From contig WGUO01000004.1 in NCBI GenBank assembly GCA_014867205.1, positions 47,536-111,535 on the forward strand: DNA of 64,000 nt, read 5' to 3'. The translations under genes and the position numbers were made by a program. The notes under the pieces were generated by a model, which made no database searches, had not been told where the DNA came from, and saw only the letters and a list, made by a program, of their open reading frames with translations. The DNA comes from Muribaculaceae bacterium (GTDB lineage: Bacteria > Bacteroidota > Bacteroidia > Bacteroidales > Muribaculaceae). Of this stretch, positions 1-9,353 are shown in pieces; position 1 is the first letter of the stretch; each line of letters opens with the position of its first letter.

Positions 1-280
1 GCGAGGTCAGGATCTCGTAGTCGCTTGCGCGGCCCTCGCGCTTCAGAAAGCCGCCCGGATAGCGTCCGATCGACGCATATTTCTCTTTGTATTCAACTGT
101 GAGGGGCATGAAGTCGACACCCTCTCCGGCCTCCTGGGCCGAACATACGGTGGCGAGCAACATCGTGTTGCCCATGCGCACCTCTACCGCTCCATCGGCC
201 TGCTTGGCAAGCTTGCCGGTCTCGATCGTAATCTCACGACCGTCGGGCAGCGCGATGGTTTTCTTTACTGGTTTCAACAT
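1..280 (-). CDS. pnp: Polyribonucleotide nucleotidyltransferase (PNPase), N-terminal part
   Basis: The reverse strand from the ATG at 280 encodes MLKPVKKTIALPDGREITIE and continues through VDFMPLTVEYKEKYASIGRY and GGFLKREGR to the window edge, 93 codons. This is the first RNase PH domain of PNPase, the 3'-5' phosphorolytic exoribonuclease of the RNA degradosome. The rest of the gene lies outside the window. The gene is divergent from the lipoprotein gene at 525. Identification rests on the well conserved family signature (YPGGFLKREGR region). Confidence 0.93.
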   Translation of the reverse strand, partial: MLKPVKKTIALPDGREITIETGKLAKQADGAVEVRMGNTMLLATVCSAQEAGEGVDFMPLTVEYKEKYASIGRYPGGFLKREGRASDYEILTS

Positions 281-524
281 AAATTTCGTTATTGTTTTCT
301 TCGCTGTGTTGTCGGTTAGCCGCGGCCTTCTTGCCTCTTACAGGGGGCTGTTTCCGCGTGTGAGCCATGCGCCGGGGCGCAACGGCTCAAATATTCCCAC
401 AAATTTACAAATTTTATTCCAATTAGGTTAATATTTTTACGATTAATTCGTAAATTTGTAAAAAATTAGTGCCCTTGCGGGGCATTTGATAATTATTCAA
501 ACTGCATATTGAAATATCTGACAT
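281..524. promoter_or_regulatory. Divergent promoter region of pnp and the DUF4369 lipoprotein, with a pnp leader hairpin
   Basis: A TAnnTTTG -7 element is seen on each strand: TAAATTTG at 451-458 (plus, toward 525) and TAAATTTG at 407-400 (minus, toward pnp). The -33 TTTG boxes are weak. On the minus side the roughly 115-nt pnp leader contains a strong hairpin at 362-388 (GAGCC/GGCTC outside, TGCGC/GCGCA inside). PNPase leaders in other bacteria are structured autoregulation sites; that role here is inference. Confidence 0.5.
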
Positions 525-1601
525 ATGAAACTGCAATATATTGTCGCCACGGCGGCGGCTCTCTCCATGATTCTCGCATCGTGCGGTGAAGCAAAGTTCA
601 AGGTCGACGGCGAGGTATACGGTGCCGAGGGCAAGAGTCTCATCCTCGAGAAGTCTGACTTCCATGGCCGATGGATTCCGGTAGACTCCGTGCGTATCGG
701 CAAGTCGGGCGAGTTTTCCATCAAGTCGGACGCTCCTGCATCGCCCGAGATTTACCGTCTGTCGCTCGGCGACCGGTTCGTCTATCTGCCTGTCGACTCT
801 GTCGAGTCGCTCACACTCACGACTTCTGATGCCGACTTCGGCACAAAGTTCACGCTCACCGGCACTCCGCAGGCCGAGCGGATGGCTGAGTTTGAGAAGG
901 CTCTGATGTCTCTGACAGCCACGGACTCGGCGTCAATGGCCGGCTTCAAGCGTGATGTATATACCCGGTTTATCAAGGATGGCCGCGGCTCCATAGTAGG
1001 TTACTATGTGCTGACGAAGATTTTCGACGGCAAGCCGCTTTATGACCCGTCAGACCCTCAGGATGCGAAGTATTACGCGGCGGTGGCTACGCAGTTTGAC
1101 AATTACCGCCCCGATGACCCTCATGGACGCATGGTCCATGAGGTCTCGGTCGATGCCATGCGCAACCGCAACTCGGCTGCCGGCAAGAAGACTGTCATAA
1201 AGGCCAATGAACTTCGGGTCCTCGATATCGCGTTGCCCGACGAGAAGGGCAAGACCGTACGACTCTCTGACGTGGTGGGAAAGGGGAAACCGGTGGTCGT
1301 TGTGTTCTCAATGATGAACGAGCCCGAGTCGCCTGCGTTCAACCGTGAGCTGGCGCGTATCTACAATTCCAAGGGGGGCGCGGTTGAGTTCTACCATGTA
1401 TCGTTCGACGCCGGCCAGTACGAGTGGCGCGACGCCGCGGCCAATCTGCCCTGGATTACCGTCATCGACCCCTCGGGCACGAGTTCGAACGCGATAGTCG
1501 ACTATAATGTAGGCTCGCTTCCGGCAGTGTTCATTTACAATGCTGAGGGAGACCTTGTGGACCGTCCCGAATCGCTCTCTGACCTCGCTAAGAAACTCTG
1601 A
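525..1601 (+). CDS. DUF4369 / degenerate thioredoxin-fold lipoprotein
   Basis: 358 aa. The lipoprotein signal peptide has a lipobox ILASC (Cys20), so the protein is probably anchored in the outer membrane or periplasm. Residues about 25-125 resemble the DUF4369 beta domain that precedes TlpA-type thioredoxins in Bacteroidetes. The C-terminal part (about 225-358) has the AhpC/TSA-TlpA fold pattern (KPVVVVFSMMNEPESPAFN ... LPAVFIYNAEGDLVDR). The position where TlpA proteins carry WCxxC reads SMMNEPESP, so the redox cysteines are missing and the domain is probably structural or binding only. SUI1 follows 3 bases after the stop, suggesting co-transcription. The start is supported by the -7 element at 451-458. 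Confidence 0.8.
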   Translation: MKLQYIVATAAALSMILASCGEAKFKVDGEVYGAEGKSLILEKSDFHGRWIPVDSVRIGKSGEFSIKSDAPASPEIYRLSLGDRFVYLPVDSVESLTLTTSDADFGTKFTLTGTPQAERMAEFEKALMSLTATDSASMAGFKRDVYTRFIKDGRGSIVGYYVLTKIFDGKPLYDPSDPQDAKYYAAVATQFDNYRPDDPHGRMVHEVSVDAMRNRNSAAGKKTVIKANELRVLDIALPDEKGKTVRLSDVVGKGKPVVVVFSMMNEPESPAFNRELARIYNSKGGAVEFYHVSFDAGQYEWRDAAANLPWITVIDPSGTSSNAIVDYNVGSLPAVFIYNAEGDLVDRPESLSDLAKKL

Positions 1602-1604
1602 CAA

Positions 1605-1931
1605 ATGGATTGGAAAGAGATGCTGGGTCGGCTTAAGGAGGACCCGTCACTGCCCGCAGGCGAGGATTTGCCAGTAGAGGAGGCTCCTCAGACGGCTGCT
1701 GTCCTCGACACGCTGCGGGTCATAATCGACCGGAAGGGACGCAAGGGCAAGGTGGCCACTATCATCGAGGGCTTCACAGTGCATGACGATGAGGTGGCTG
1801 AGGTTGCCGCGATGCTCAAGAAAAAACTCGGTGTGGGGGGTAGCGCCCGCGGCGGTGAGATTCTCATACAGGGCGATTTCGCCGCGCGTGTGCGTGAACT
1901 GCTCACAGCGCAGGGCTACAAGGTTAGATAA
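1605..1931 (+). CDS. SUI1/YciH-family translation initiation factor-like protein
   Basis: 108 aa. The C-terminal 75 residues match the eIF1/SUI1 fold of bacterial YciH: DRKGRKGKVATIIEGF, then LKKKLGVGGSARGGEILIQG and the closing LLTAQGYKVR. The basic strand-loop and the GGS(A)..GEI(L)IQGD motif are the family hallmarks. The acidic N-terminal tail (PVEEAPQTA) is typical of the bacterial members. It is presumed to bind the 30S subunit and influence initiation fidelity; the precise bacterial role is uncertain. The start is 3 bases after the upstream lipoprotein gene. Confidence 0.85.
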   Translation: MDWKEMLGRLKEDPSLPAGEDLPVEEAPQTAAVLDTLRVIIDRKGRKGKVATIIEGFTVHDDEVAEVAAMLKKKLGVGGSARGGEILIQGDFAARVRELLTAQGYKVR

Positions 1932-1989
1932 TCAGTAAACACCGGGGCGTCGGATCATTATCGATGCAACCCTGACAACATCATTAGAG

Positions 1990-4900
1990 ATGCTTGACTT
2001 GCACAGAGCGTCCGCGGGGTCGGGAAAGACCTATACGCTGGCAAAGAAATATATATGGTATTTCCTGACCATAAGTGAGGAGGGGGGGCCGCGCCGACTG
2101 CGTACCGACGCCGAACTTGCCGAGTCTGCGCGCCATATCCTTGCCGTGACATTTACCAATAAGGCAACCAACGAGATGCAGGTGCGTATCGTGAACCGCC
2201 TGTTTGACCTCGCATACATGAAGCCTGTCATGAAGGCGCGCCCCGACGGCTCGGTGCGCGTCAGCAGTCCTGACTATATGCAGGACTTTATCGATGACCT
2301 GCATGCCGGCGGTGCGGAGGCCGATCCGAACAGTCTGGCAGAGGTGAGCCGTAAGGCACTCGCCATTCTGCTTGAGAATTATTCGGATTTCAATGTGTCG
2401 ACCATCGATTCATTCTTCCAGCTTGTGCTCCGGACTTTTGCCTATGAGTCTGACCTTAACGATACGTATCAGGTCGAGCTTGACAGCGAGTTCCTCTCGG
2501 AGGTCGGTGTCGACGGCACCCTTGAGGATATTGACTCTGACAAGCCTGACCGGGAGTTGCGCTTCTGGATCGGCGCGCTGATGGACCGTACCGACACCTC
2601 GTCATGGAATATTTTCGCCCGCAATAAGAAGGGGTTCGGAGATGGCCCGTACAAGGAGTTTATCGACTCGGTGAAGAAACTGGAGAACGAGGAGTATAAG
2701 TTCAAGCGCGACGAGATTGACGCATATTTCAATCATGTCTCTCCCGCAGACTTCATCAGGCTTTATCTTGATCTGGGAAAGACCTATGACGAGCCGGTGC
2801 GCAGCGCATTCATTAGATTCCGCGCTGCCTGTATCGCTGCACTCGAAGTGGTTCCTTCAGATTATATCGCAACCTTTAGTCCGAATTCGGCCGGAGGAAA
2901 ACTGTTCGGGCGCCTTATTGCCATGCGCGATGCGGGCCGAAAGCAGTGGCATGACTTGCCGGTCGGCCTTGAGAAAGTCCTGACACCGGATTTCATTGCC
3001 AAGGGCAAGGGAAAGGAGGCGGTTGCCCCGTATCCTCAGTTTGTGGAGTGTCTCGAGCCGGTATGGACCGCCCTCGAGGAATGGACTGCGGCTCTCGCCG
3101 ACCCGGCTTATAACCATTGGCGGCTCTATTCGGTCAATCTGCCTTATCTGGCCCTGTTCAGTTCGGTGATGCGCAAGCGTCAGGATTATCTGAACGAGAC
3201 AAATTCTGTGGAACTGGGCGAGACCTCAATGATACTTCATGGAATAATCGGCGACGATGACGCTCCCTTTATCTATGAGCGTCTCGGCACATATCTCAAT
3301 CATTTCCTGATAGACGAGTTCCAGGACACCTCGCGTCTGCAGTGGGAGAATCTCCTGCCGCTTCTCAGAGAAAGCATGAGCCGCGAGAATGACAACCTTA
3401 TCATCGGTGATGCCAAGCAGAGTATCTACCGTTTCCGCAACGCCGATCCGTCGCTGATCAGCAGCGGTGTGCAGGAGGCGTTCGGCGACCGGGTACGCGT
3501 GTTCGGCAACCGGCCTGAGGAGAATACCAATTACCGTAGCCGCCTGCGGGTGGTGCAGTTCAACAACTCATTCTTCCGTTATCTTGTGGACAGGCTCGAC
3601 CGCGAGGCCTTGGTGGCAGCCGACGGGCGAATGCAGTTCGGCCCTATCTACGGCAATGTGGCACAGACACCCTTCAAGCGCGAAGAGTCGGGTTATGTAG
3701 AGGTCTGCGTGGGTCCTCGCAAACAGGGGAATCCCTTTAAACGGTATCTTGAGAAGCGAATCCCGCTGTTGATACGTGACCTGTTGGAACGTGGATACCG
3801 TCAGAAAGACATAGCCGTGCTTGTCCGCACCGCCAGTGAGGGCGACGCTGTCATCCAGACCCTGGTGGAGTATAATGCCTCGCTGCAGGATGAAGACTCC
3901 GGACTGACAGGACCGGAAATCAAGTTTGTCAGCGAGCAGTCGCTTAAGCTCGTGAGCTCGAGGGCCGTGAGGATTGTGACCGGTGTGCTTGAGAATCTGG
4001 CGCGAGGCATCAGTCCGCAGATCAATACCGATGAGGAGCGCCTAAAGAAGGGAGTCGGCAAGTGGGCCGAGATGGAGTCTGCATTCAAGTTCTTCTCGAT
4101 GGGTCGCGAGGATCTCTCAAAGGCAGATTTGCTTGATCTTTTTCTTGCAAGTTTCAAGGAGGGTGAGGAGCTTTCCGCCGTTCTCGCCGATCTTCAGTCA
4201 TTTGCCATTCCGGCGCTGGTTGAGGCCATCGTGTCGAGGTTCGTGCCCGAGGCACTCCGTCGCCGCGATGCGGTCTATCTGGCCGCATTCCAGGATGTTG
4301 TTCTTGAATATTGTGACTCGCATCCCACAGACATCGGGTCATTCCTCGACTGGTGGAGCCGCAAAAGCCGGAGCGTGTCAATATCGTCGCCAGAGAACAC
4401 TGATGCGGTGCAGGTCATGACCGTACACAAGTCAAAGGGGCTGGAGTTCGATTGTGTCATAATCCCGTATGCCGATTGGAGCATGGCTGAGACTATTGAT
4501 ATGAAAAAGGCGGAGTGGCGCTGGGTAAGGCCTGAGATGGTGTCGCATCCCGACATTGAGTTGCCCCCCTACATACCTGTGGTGACAAGCGCCGATATGG
4601 CTAATACGGTACATTCCCCGCTGCTCTCCACATATTTCGACCAGCTGCGGATGGACCGTCTGAACTCTGCCTATGTCGCGTTTACACGTGCCGGACGTGA
4701 ACTTTATGTATTCGCCGAAGTGCCGTCGGATGACAAGAAGAAAAAGAAAAGCGGGGATATCGGTGAGGCATGTCCGGAATATACGGTTATGGGGCGCTAT
4801 CTGACTGATTTTCTTGCAGGCTTAGGAGTGGGGGCGGCAGGTGCCGAAGATGAGCTTGCGATGCTCGCGCCTGAAGTTGTGGCGACGAGCGAGATTGAGC

Positions 4901-5571
4901 CGGAAGAGGGCCTGAATGTAATGGTGTATAGTGTCGGAACTCGCGAGGATCATGTCGAAAACTCTGGGAAGGCCGATGAGAATGGCCGGGACACGGCTGT
5001 ACTTGATGATTATCTCTCGGTGGTGCCGTCAAGAGGAGAGTTGAAATACCGTCAGGCCGACCTGCCAGCCGTCATAGAGGCCGCAGACCTTGAGCCGGAC
5101 GCCACGGCAGATGTCGAGCCGGATGAGGTGGACATTGACCCTCGCTCGGAGGGAAATATCAAGCATGCGGTGCTTGAGTTGGTGAGGGTCGCAGAGGATC
5201 TGCCCCGTGCGATACGCCACCTGACCCTCACGGGCCTCATAGACCCGGAACTTTTACCGCGATTTGAGGCGGAACTTACGGCGGCTCTTGCCGACCCGAA
5301 CGCCCGTCGCTGGTTTGACGGCCGCGCGCGGGTCATCAACGAACGGCCAATATTGAAGGCAGGGCAGGTGTCGCGCCGGCCCGACAGGATACTGATTTAT
5401 CCCGACGGGCATGCCGAGGTGGTCGACTACAAGTTCGGCAAAATAGACAGCAGCGGCAAATATCATAGGCAGATAGGAAATTACGTTCGCCGTCTGCGCG
5501 AGACAGGCCGTTTTACCACCGTGATCGGATACATATGGTATGTCAATGCCGCCCGCATTGAGCCGGTGTGA
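1990..5571 (+). CDS. UvrD/RecB-type helicase-nuclease (AddA-like)
   Basis: 1193 aa. An SF1A helicase with Walker A ASAGSGKT (about 8-15), motif Ia VTFTNKATNEM, motif II IDEFQDTS, motif III IGDAKQSIYRFR, motif V VMTVHKSKGLEFD and motif VI AYVAFTRAGRELYVF. The C-terminal end carries a PD-(D/E)XK nuclease signature (RPDRILIY ... EVVDYKFGK). Together these give the AddA/RecB arrangement used for double-strand break end resection. In Bacteroidetes the AddB partner is often adjacent; none is visible on either side here. The gene runs up to the NfeD promoter, which overlaps its stop. Confidence 0.9.
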   Translation: MLDLHRASAGSGKTYTLAKKYIWYFLTISEEGGPRRLRTDAELAESARHILAVTFTNKATNEMQVRIVNRLFDLAYMKPVMKARPDGSVRVSSPDYMQDFIDDLHAGGAEADPNSLAEVSRKALAILLENYSDFNVSTIDSFFQLVLRTFAYESDLNDTYQVELDSEFLSEVGVDGTLEDIDSDKPDRELRFWIGALMDRTDTSSWNIFARNKKGFGDGPYKEFIDSVKKLENEEYKFKRDEIDAYFNHVSPADFIRLYLDLGKTYDEPVRSAFIRFRAACIAALEVVPSDYIATFSPNSAGGKLFGRLIAMRDAGRKQWHDLPVGLEKVLTPDFIAKGKGKEAVAPYPQFVECLEPVWTALEEWTAALADPAYNHWRLYSVNLPYLALFSSVMRKRQDYLNETNSVELGETSMILHGIIGDDDAPFIYERLGTYLNHFLIDEFQDTSRLQWENLLPLLRESMSRENDNLIIGDAKQSIYRFRNADPSLISSGVQEAFGDRVRVFGNRPEENTNYRSRLRVVQFNNSFFRYLVDRLDREALVAADGRMQFGPIYGNVAQTPFKREESGYVEVCVGPRKQGNPFKRYLEKRIPLLIRDLLERGYRQKDIAVLVRTASEGDAVIQTLVEYNASLQDEDSGLTGPEIKFVSEQSLKLVSSRAVRIVTGVLENLARGISPQINTDEERLKKGVGKWAEMESAFKFFSMGREDLSKADLLDLFLASFKEGEELSAVLADLQSFAIPALVEAIVSRFVPEALRRRDAVYLAAFQDVVLEYCDSHPTDIGSFLDWWSRKSRSVSISSPENTDAVQVMTVHKSKGLEFDCVIIPYADWSMAETIDMKKAEWRWVRPEMVSHPDIELPPYIPVVTSADMANTVHSPLLSTYFDQLRMDRLNSAYVAFTRAGRELYVFAEVPSDDKKKKKSGDIGEACPEYTVMGRYLTDFLAGLGVGAAGAEDELAMLAPEVVATSEIEPEEGLNVMVYSVGTREDHVENSGKADENGRDTAVLDDYLSVVPSRGELKYRQADLPAVIEAADLEPDATADVEPDEVDIDPRSEGNIKHAVLELVRVAEDLPRAIRHLTLTGLIDPELLPRFEAELTAALADPNARRWFDGRARVINERPILKAGQVSRRPDRILIYPDGHAEVVDYKFGKIDSSGKYHRQIGNYVRRLRETGRFTTVIGYIWYVNAARIEPV

Positions 5572-5577
5572 GGATTT

Positions 5578-5608
5578 TTTGCCAGATACATGAAATTTAT
5601 TATCTTTG
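5578..5608 (+). promoter_or_regulatory. Bacteroidetes sigma-ABfr-type promoter for the NfeD-stomatin pair
   Basis: TTTG at 5578-5581, a 19-base spacer and TATCTTTG at 5601-5608 fit the consensus exactly. The predicted start of transcription near 5615 leaves only about 10 bases before the ATG at 5625. It therefore excludes the upstream in-frame ATG at 5568 as the start of the NfeD gene. Confidence 0.75.
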
Positions 5609-5624
5609 TGAAAAAATCAGCATT

Positions 5625-6062
5625 ATGGAGGCGTGGATTATTTGGCTTATTGTGGCGGCTGTCCTGATAGTCGTCGAGGTGCTCTCGCAGATGATGTGGG
5701 CATTGTGTCTTACCGTGGGCGCTGTGGGCGCCATGCTATGTTCTCTGTTCGGTCTTGACCTGTCCTGGCAGGTCGGCGTGATGGGGGCGATGAGTCTTGC
5801 CGCTTATCTCATATTGCTTCCGATTTTCAATCGCAGACATGCGCGTAAGGCCGCAGGCTCGGCTCGTACGGGTATGGACGCACTGCTGGGCAGGCATGCG
5901 GTGGTGACTCACGCCATACATCCAGGCGCCCTTGGCCGCGTCCGTATAGACGGAGACAACTGGCAAGTACGTGCGCCCGGTTGCGCCGACACGATTACTG
6001 CCGGATCGGAGGTTTCAGTCACAGGATATGACAGCATTATCCTTACAGTTGAGAGACTCTGA
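5625..6062 (+). CDS. NfeD-like membrane protein
   Basis: 145 aa from the chosen ATG (MEAWIIWLIVAAVLIVVEVL). Two to three N-terminal membrane segments (about 3-75) are followed by a C-terminal OB-fold (GMDALLGRHAVVTHAI ... GRVRIDGDNWQVRAPG), the layout of short NfeD proteins. NfeD is the usual operon partner of SPFH/stomatin proteins and is thought to act with them in membrane microdomains. The stomatin gene follows 69 bases downstream with no promoter match in the gap, so the pair is probably one transcript. Confidence 0.85.
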   Translation: MEAWIIWLIVAAVLIVVEVLSQMMWALCLTVGAVGAMLCSLFGLDLSWQVGVMGAMSLAAYLILLPIFNRRHARKAAGSARTGMDALLGRHAVVTHAIHPGALGRVRIDGDNWQVRAPGCADTITAGSEVSVTGYDSIILTVERL

Positions 6063-6131
6063 GCCGGTTCGGGTGGCTGTCGCCCTGATGAACGTTCTTT
6101 TCACACTCGTTAAACTAAAAATATAACAGTT

Positions 6132-7082
6132 ATGATCTCGTACATTATACTTGGTATTGTCGTAGTTCTGGCAATAGTGATAATCTCAGCCGGCGTCAAG
6201 GTGGTGCCGCAGTCCGAAACATGTGTGGTGGAAAGACTCGGCCGTTTTCATAGCGTGCTCTCGCCGGGCCTGAATTTTATCATCCCCTTTATCGACAAGC
6301 CGAAAATCATATACACCCGTCGCAACAACCGGGCTGTGGCCACAAGAGTCATAGACCTTCGCGAGCAGGTATATGACTTCCCGTCGCAGCAGGTGATCAC
6401 AAGAGATAACGTGACAACCGAGATCAACGCGCTTCTCTACTTTCAGATAACCGATCCTAAAAAGGCGGTCTATGAGATCGACAACCTGCCGAATGCAATC
6501 GAGAAACTGACCCAGACATCGCTGCGTAATGTCATCGGCGAGCTTGAGCTCGACGAGACATTGACCTCTCGGGACACCATCAACACCAAGCTTCAGGCCA
6601 TACTCGACGACGCCACCAACAAGTGGGGGGTCAAGGTGAACCGTGTGGAACTTCAGGACATCACTCCTCCGGAGAGTGTCCGTGTGGCTATGGAGAAGCA
6701 GATGCAGGCTGAGCGTAACCGACGCGCAGAGATCCTGAATGCCGAGGGCGAGAAGCAGTCGCTGATTCTCCGCTCGGAGGGTGAGAAGGCATCGCGTATC
6801 AACGAGGCGGAGGCCCGCAAGCAGTCGGAAATCCTCAAGGCCGAAGGTGAGGCGCAGGCCATTATCCTTAACGCGCAGGCCGAAGCTGATGCAATCCGCA
6901 GGGTGGCTGCGGCGGTAACTTCGGGTGCAACTGATCCGGCAGCCTATATTCTCGCCATGAAATATATCGACACGCTGCGCGAGATGACCTCGGGCAAGGA
7001 CAACAAGACCGTTTATATCCCATACGAGGCCAGCTCGGTGCTTTCGTCGCTCGGCTCGATCCGCTCGCTGTTCGAGAAGTAA
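6132..7082 (+). CDS. SPFH/Band 7 (stomatin/QmcA-like) membrane protein
   Basis: 316 aa. One N-terminal membrane anchor (about 3-22) leads into the SPFH domain (VPQSETCVVERLGRFHSVL, GLNFIIPFID, SQQVITRDNVT). A helical repeat region rich in AEGE/SEGEKAS motifs follows (about 195-260). This is the slipin/stomatin layout with the NfeD partner upstream. Such proteins oligomerize at the membrane and modulate proteases or lipid domains. The sequence is complete and unremarkable. Confidence 0.92.
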   Translation: MISYIILGIVVVLAIVIISAGVKVVPQSETCVVERLGRFHSVLSPGLNFIIPFIDKPKIIYTRRNNRAVATRVIDLREQVYDFPSQQVITRDNVTTEINALLYFQITDPKKAVYEIDNLPNAIEKLTQTSLRNVIGELELDETLTSRDTINTKLQAILDDATNKWGVKVNRVELQDITPPESVRVAMEKQMQAERNRRAEILNAEGEKQSLILRSEGEKASRINEAEARKQSEILKAEGEAQAIILNAQAEADAIRRVAAAVTSGATDPAAYILAMKYIDTLREMTSGKDNKTVYIPYEASSVLSSLGSIRSLFEK

Positions 7083-7128
7083 TCATTCCTGCAACGTCTT
7101 ATTTATGATCTGTGGAAACGAGTCTAAA

Positions 7129-7160
7129 TTTGCATATCAGCATAAAATCAGTTAACTTTG
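7129..7160 (+). promoter_or_regulatory. Promoter of gldE
   Basis: TTTG at 7129-7132, a 20-base spacer and TAACTTTG at 7153-7160, 27 bases before the GTG at 7187. Confidence 0.7.
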
Positions 7161-7186
7161 CCAAATAATCAATTTTTAATACTTAC

Positions 7187-8572
7187 GTGGACACAGATCC
7201 TTTGCCGGCCACAGAGCCGTTGAGTATGACATTTCAGTTGCTGAGCGTGCTGCTGCAGCAGAATATCCCTGCCATTCAGTTTCAGGCGCCCCCAAGTTGG
7301 GTGGCATGGTCGTTCCTCATGCTAATCGTGGTGATATGCCTCTTTCTCTCGGCATTCGTGTCGGGCAGCGAGATCGCATATTTCGGACTCTCACCGCAGG
7401 AGGTCGACGAACTTGAGGAATCGGAAGATCCGGCCGACGCTCGTGTCATGCGTCTGCTGAAGAACTCCGAGCGCCTGCTCGCCACAATCCTTATAGCCAA
7501 CAATCTGGTCAACATCACTATGGTCGTGGTGCTGACCTTCGCGATCAACCAGGTCGTGGTATTCAACTCGACGCTGGTGAACTTCCTGGTGCAGACGGTC
7601 TTCATGACTTTCCTTCTGCTTCTCTTCGGCGAGATATTCCCGAAGCTTGTGGCCCGGGGACGCACCATGAAGTGGGTGCGTATGGCCGCCCCCGGAGTGT
7701 CTGCCTTCTTCACCCTGTTCGGACCGCTCTCCAAGTTAATGGTGCGCTCGACCTCGATTGTCAACCGCGTCATCACCAAGAAAGAGGAGAACATATCGAC
7801 TGACGAACTTGAGAAGGCTCTTGAGATCTCTGATGTCGAGGAGGGTAAGGACAAGGAAATGCTCGAGGGTATCCTGTCGTTTGGCGAGCGGGAGGCCCGT
7901 GAGGTCATGATATCGCGCGTCGACGTCACCGCCATCGAACTTCACGACACCTGGGAGCAGGCAATGGCCGTGATACTCGATTCGGGCTACTCGCGCATTC
8001 CGGTCTATGATACGACCCAGGACTCAATCAAGGGTATCCTCTATGGAAAGGACCTGTTGCCATACATCGGCAAGACCGAGCGCCCGGCATGGCAGTCACT
8101 TCTCCGTGAGGCTTATTTCGTGCCCGAGTCGCGCATGCTTGACGACCTGCTCGAGGACTTCAGGAAGCGCAAGATGCACATAGCCATCGTAATTGACGAG
8201 TATGGATGCACCCAGGGTATTGTTACCCTCGAGGATATAATAGAGGAAATAGTAGGCGATATCGATGACGAGTATGATGAGGAGGGTCATCTATACCGCA
8301 AGGTGGCTTCCGACACATATATATTCGAGGCCAAGATACCGTTGCCCGATTTCTGCCGTGTGCTCGACATCGAGGAGGAGAGTCTCGGCGACATCGGCGA
8401 TGCCGAGACGCTTGCCGGCCTTCTGCTTGAGATTAAGGGTGACTTCCCGCAGGTCAAGGAGACATTCGAGTTGCCCGGTCTGCGGATGCAGGTGATACAG
8501 ATGGAGAAGCGCCGAATAGTCAAGGTCAAGGTGACAGTGGCCGCAAATCCGGAGTCGGACAGCAAAAAGTGA
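7187..8572 (+). CDS. gldE: GldE-like CNNM/CorC-family membrane protein with CBS pair
   Basis: 461 aa from a GTG; an in-frame ATG at 7226 is an alternative start. The DUF21/CNNM membrane domain (about 35-190; SAFVSGSEIAYFGLSP, then several hydrophobic segments) is followed by a CBS pair (REVMISRVDVTAIEL ... GYSRIPVYDTT; MHIAIVIDEYGCTQGIVTLE) and a C-terminal CorC/HlyC transporter-associated domain (about 375-455). In Bacteroidetes this is the family annotated as gliding protein GldE, also found in non-gliding species. It lies directly upstream of a phosphopantetheinyl transferase, an arrangement I know from Bacteroides genomes. A role in Mg/Co transport or membrane protein support is inferred from the family. 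Confidence 0.85.
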   Translation: MDTDPLPATEPLSMTFQLLSVLLQQNIPAIQFQAPPSWVAWSFLMLIVVICLFLSAFVSGSEIAYFGLSPQEVDELEESEDPADARVMRLLKNSERLLATILIANNLVNITMVVVLTFAINQVVVFNSTLVNFLVQTVFMTFLLLLFGEIFPKLVARGRTMKWVRMAAPGVSAFFTLFGPLSKLMVRSTSIVNRVITKKEENISTDELEKALEISDVEEGKDKEMLEGILSFGEREAREVMISRVDVTAIELHDTWEQAMAVILDSGYSRIPVYDTTQDSIKGILYGKDLLPYIGKTERPAWQSLLREAYFVPESRMLDDLLEDFRKRKMHIAIVIDEYGCTQGIVTLEDIIEEIVGDIDDEYDEEGHLYRKVASDTYIFEAKIPLPDFCRVLDIEEESLGDIGDAETLAGLLLEIKGDFPQVKETFELPGLRMQVIQMEKRRIVKVKVTVAANPESDSKK

Positions 8573-8582
8573 CAGACGCGAT

Positions 8583-9353
8583 ATGGAAGTGGATTTTGTA
8601 TACTGGCGACACCCGTCGGTGCCGGGCATAAAGATAGAGGAGGTGACCGGAGGTGGTCGCTATAAAGGGCAGTTGTGGGCGGAGATGGCCCGTCAGGTGT
8701 ATTGTGAGAATGGCCGTGACGCTTACCGCGAGGTAGGGCATTTCAAGAATGGTGCGCCGTTCCTTTTCGGGGAGACATCGCGAATCTCAATAACTCATTG
8801 CAATGGCATGTTTGCTGTCGCCACATTACCCCCGACGCCCGAGGTCGACCTGTCGGAGTATTCCGAGCGTGCGGCTCTGGGTATAGATGCAGAGCGGGTT
8901 GACCGCGAGCAGGTGCTTAAGGTGCGCGACCGTTTCCTGTCGGCCGATGAACTGAAGATGATTCCTGCCGATGATGTCGCGCTTAATGTAATCGCGTGGA
9001 CCGTCAAGGAGGCTGCCTACAAGGCCATATTCATTCCCGGCATTGACTTCCGCGAGCATATCCGCATAATGAGGATGCCGAAGTTTGCGCCTCCGACTCC
9101 GGTATTCGACCCGAAGGAGTATGGACTTGACCCCAACGAAAAAGACCTCCCCGAGGAGTTCTTCGGAGAGGTCGTAATAGTGACCGATAAGTCTGATGGG
9201 CGTGACGGCAATGATAAATCAGAGAGCGATGGCAATGTCGGCGAAGGGGCGATGAGAATGAAGATTTACACTTATCTTGTTGATGATGAGTTTGTCGTCA
9301 CGCTGTGCTATGCGCCCCGATGCGCCAAATTCGGTAAACGCGGCTTGTTATAA
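8583..9353 (+). CDS. 4'-phosphopantetheinyl transferase superfamily protein
   Basis: 256 aa. The two Sfp-type magnesium/CoA motifs are present: GIDAERVD (about 95-102) and WTVKEAAYKA (about 140-149), with FLSADEL between them. These enzymes move the phosphopantetheine arm from CoA to a Ser of acyl carrier proteins. A polar insertion (SDGRDGNDKSESDGNVGEGA) interrupts the C-terminal strand region and looks like a low-complexity loop. The start is 10 bases after gldE, so the two are co-transcribed. It may serve the fatty acid ACP or a secondary carrier. Confidence 0.87.
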   Translation: MEVDFVYWRHPSVPGIKIEEVTGGGRYKGQLWAEMARQVYCENGRDAYREVGHFKNGAPFLFGETSRISITHCNGMFAVATLPPTPEVDLSEYSERAALGIDAERVDREQVLKVRDRFLSADELKMIPADDVALNVIAWTVKEAAYKAIFIPGIDFREHIRIMRMPKFAPPTPVFDPKEYGLDPNEKDLPEEFFGEVVIVTDKSDGRDGNDKSESDGNVGEGAMRMKIYTYLVDDEFVVTLCYAPRCAKFGKRGLL

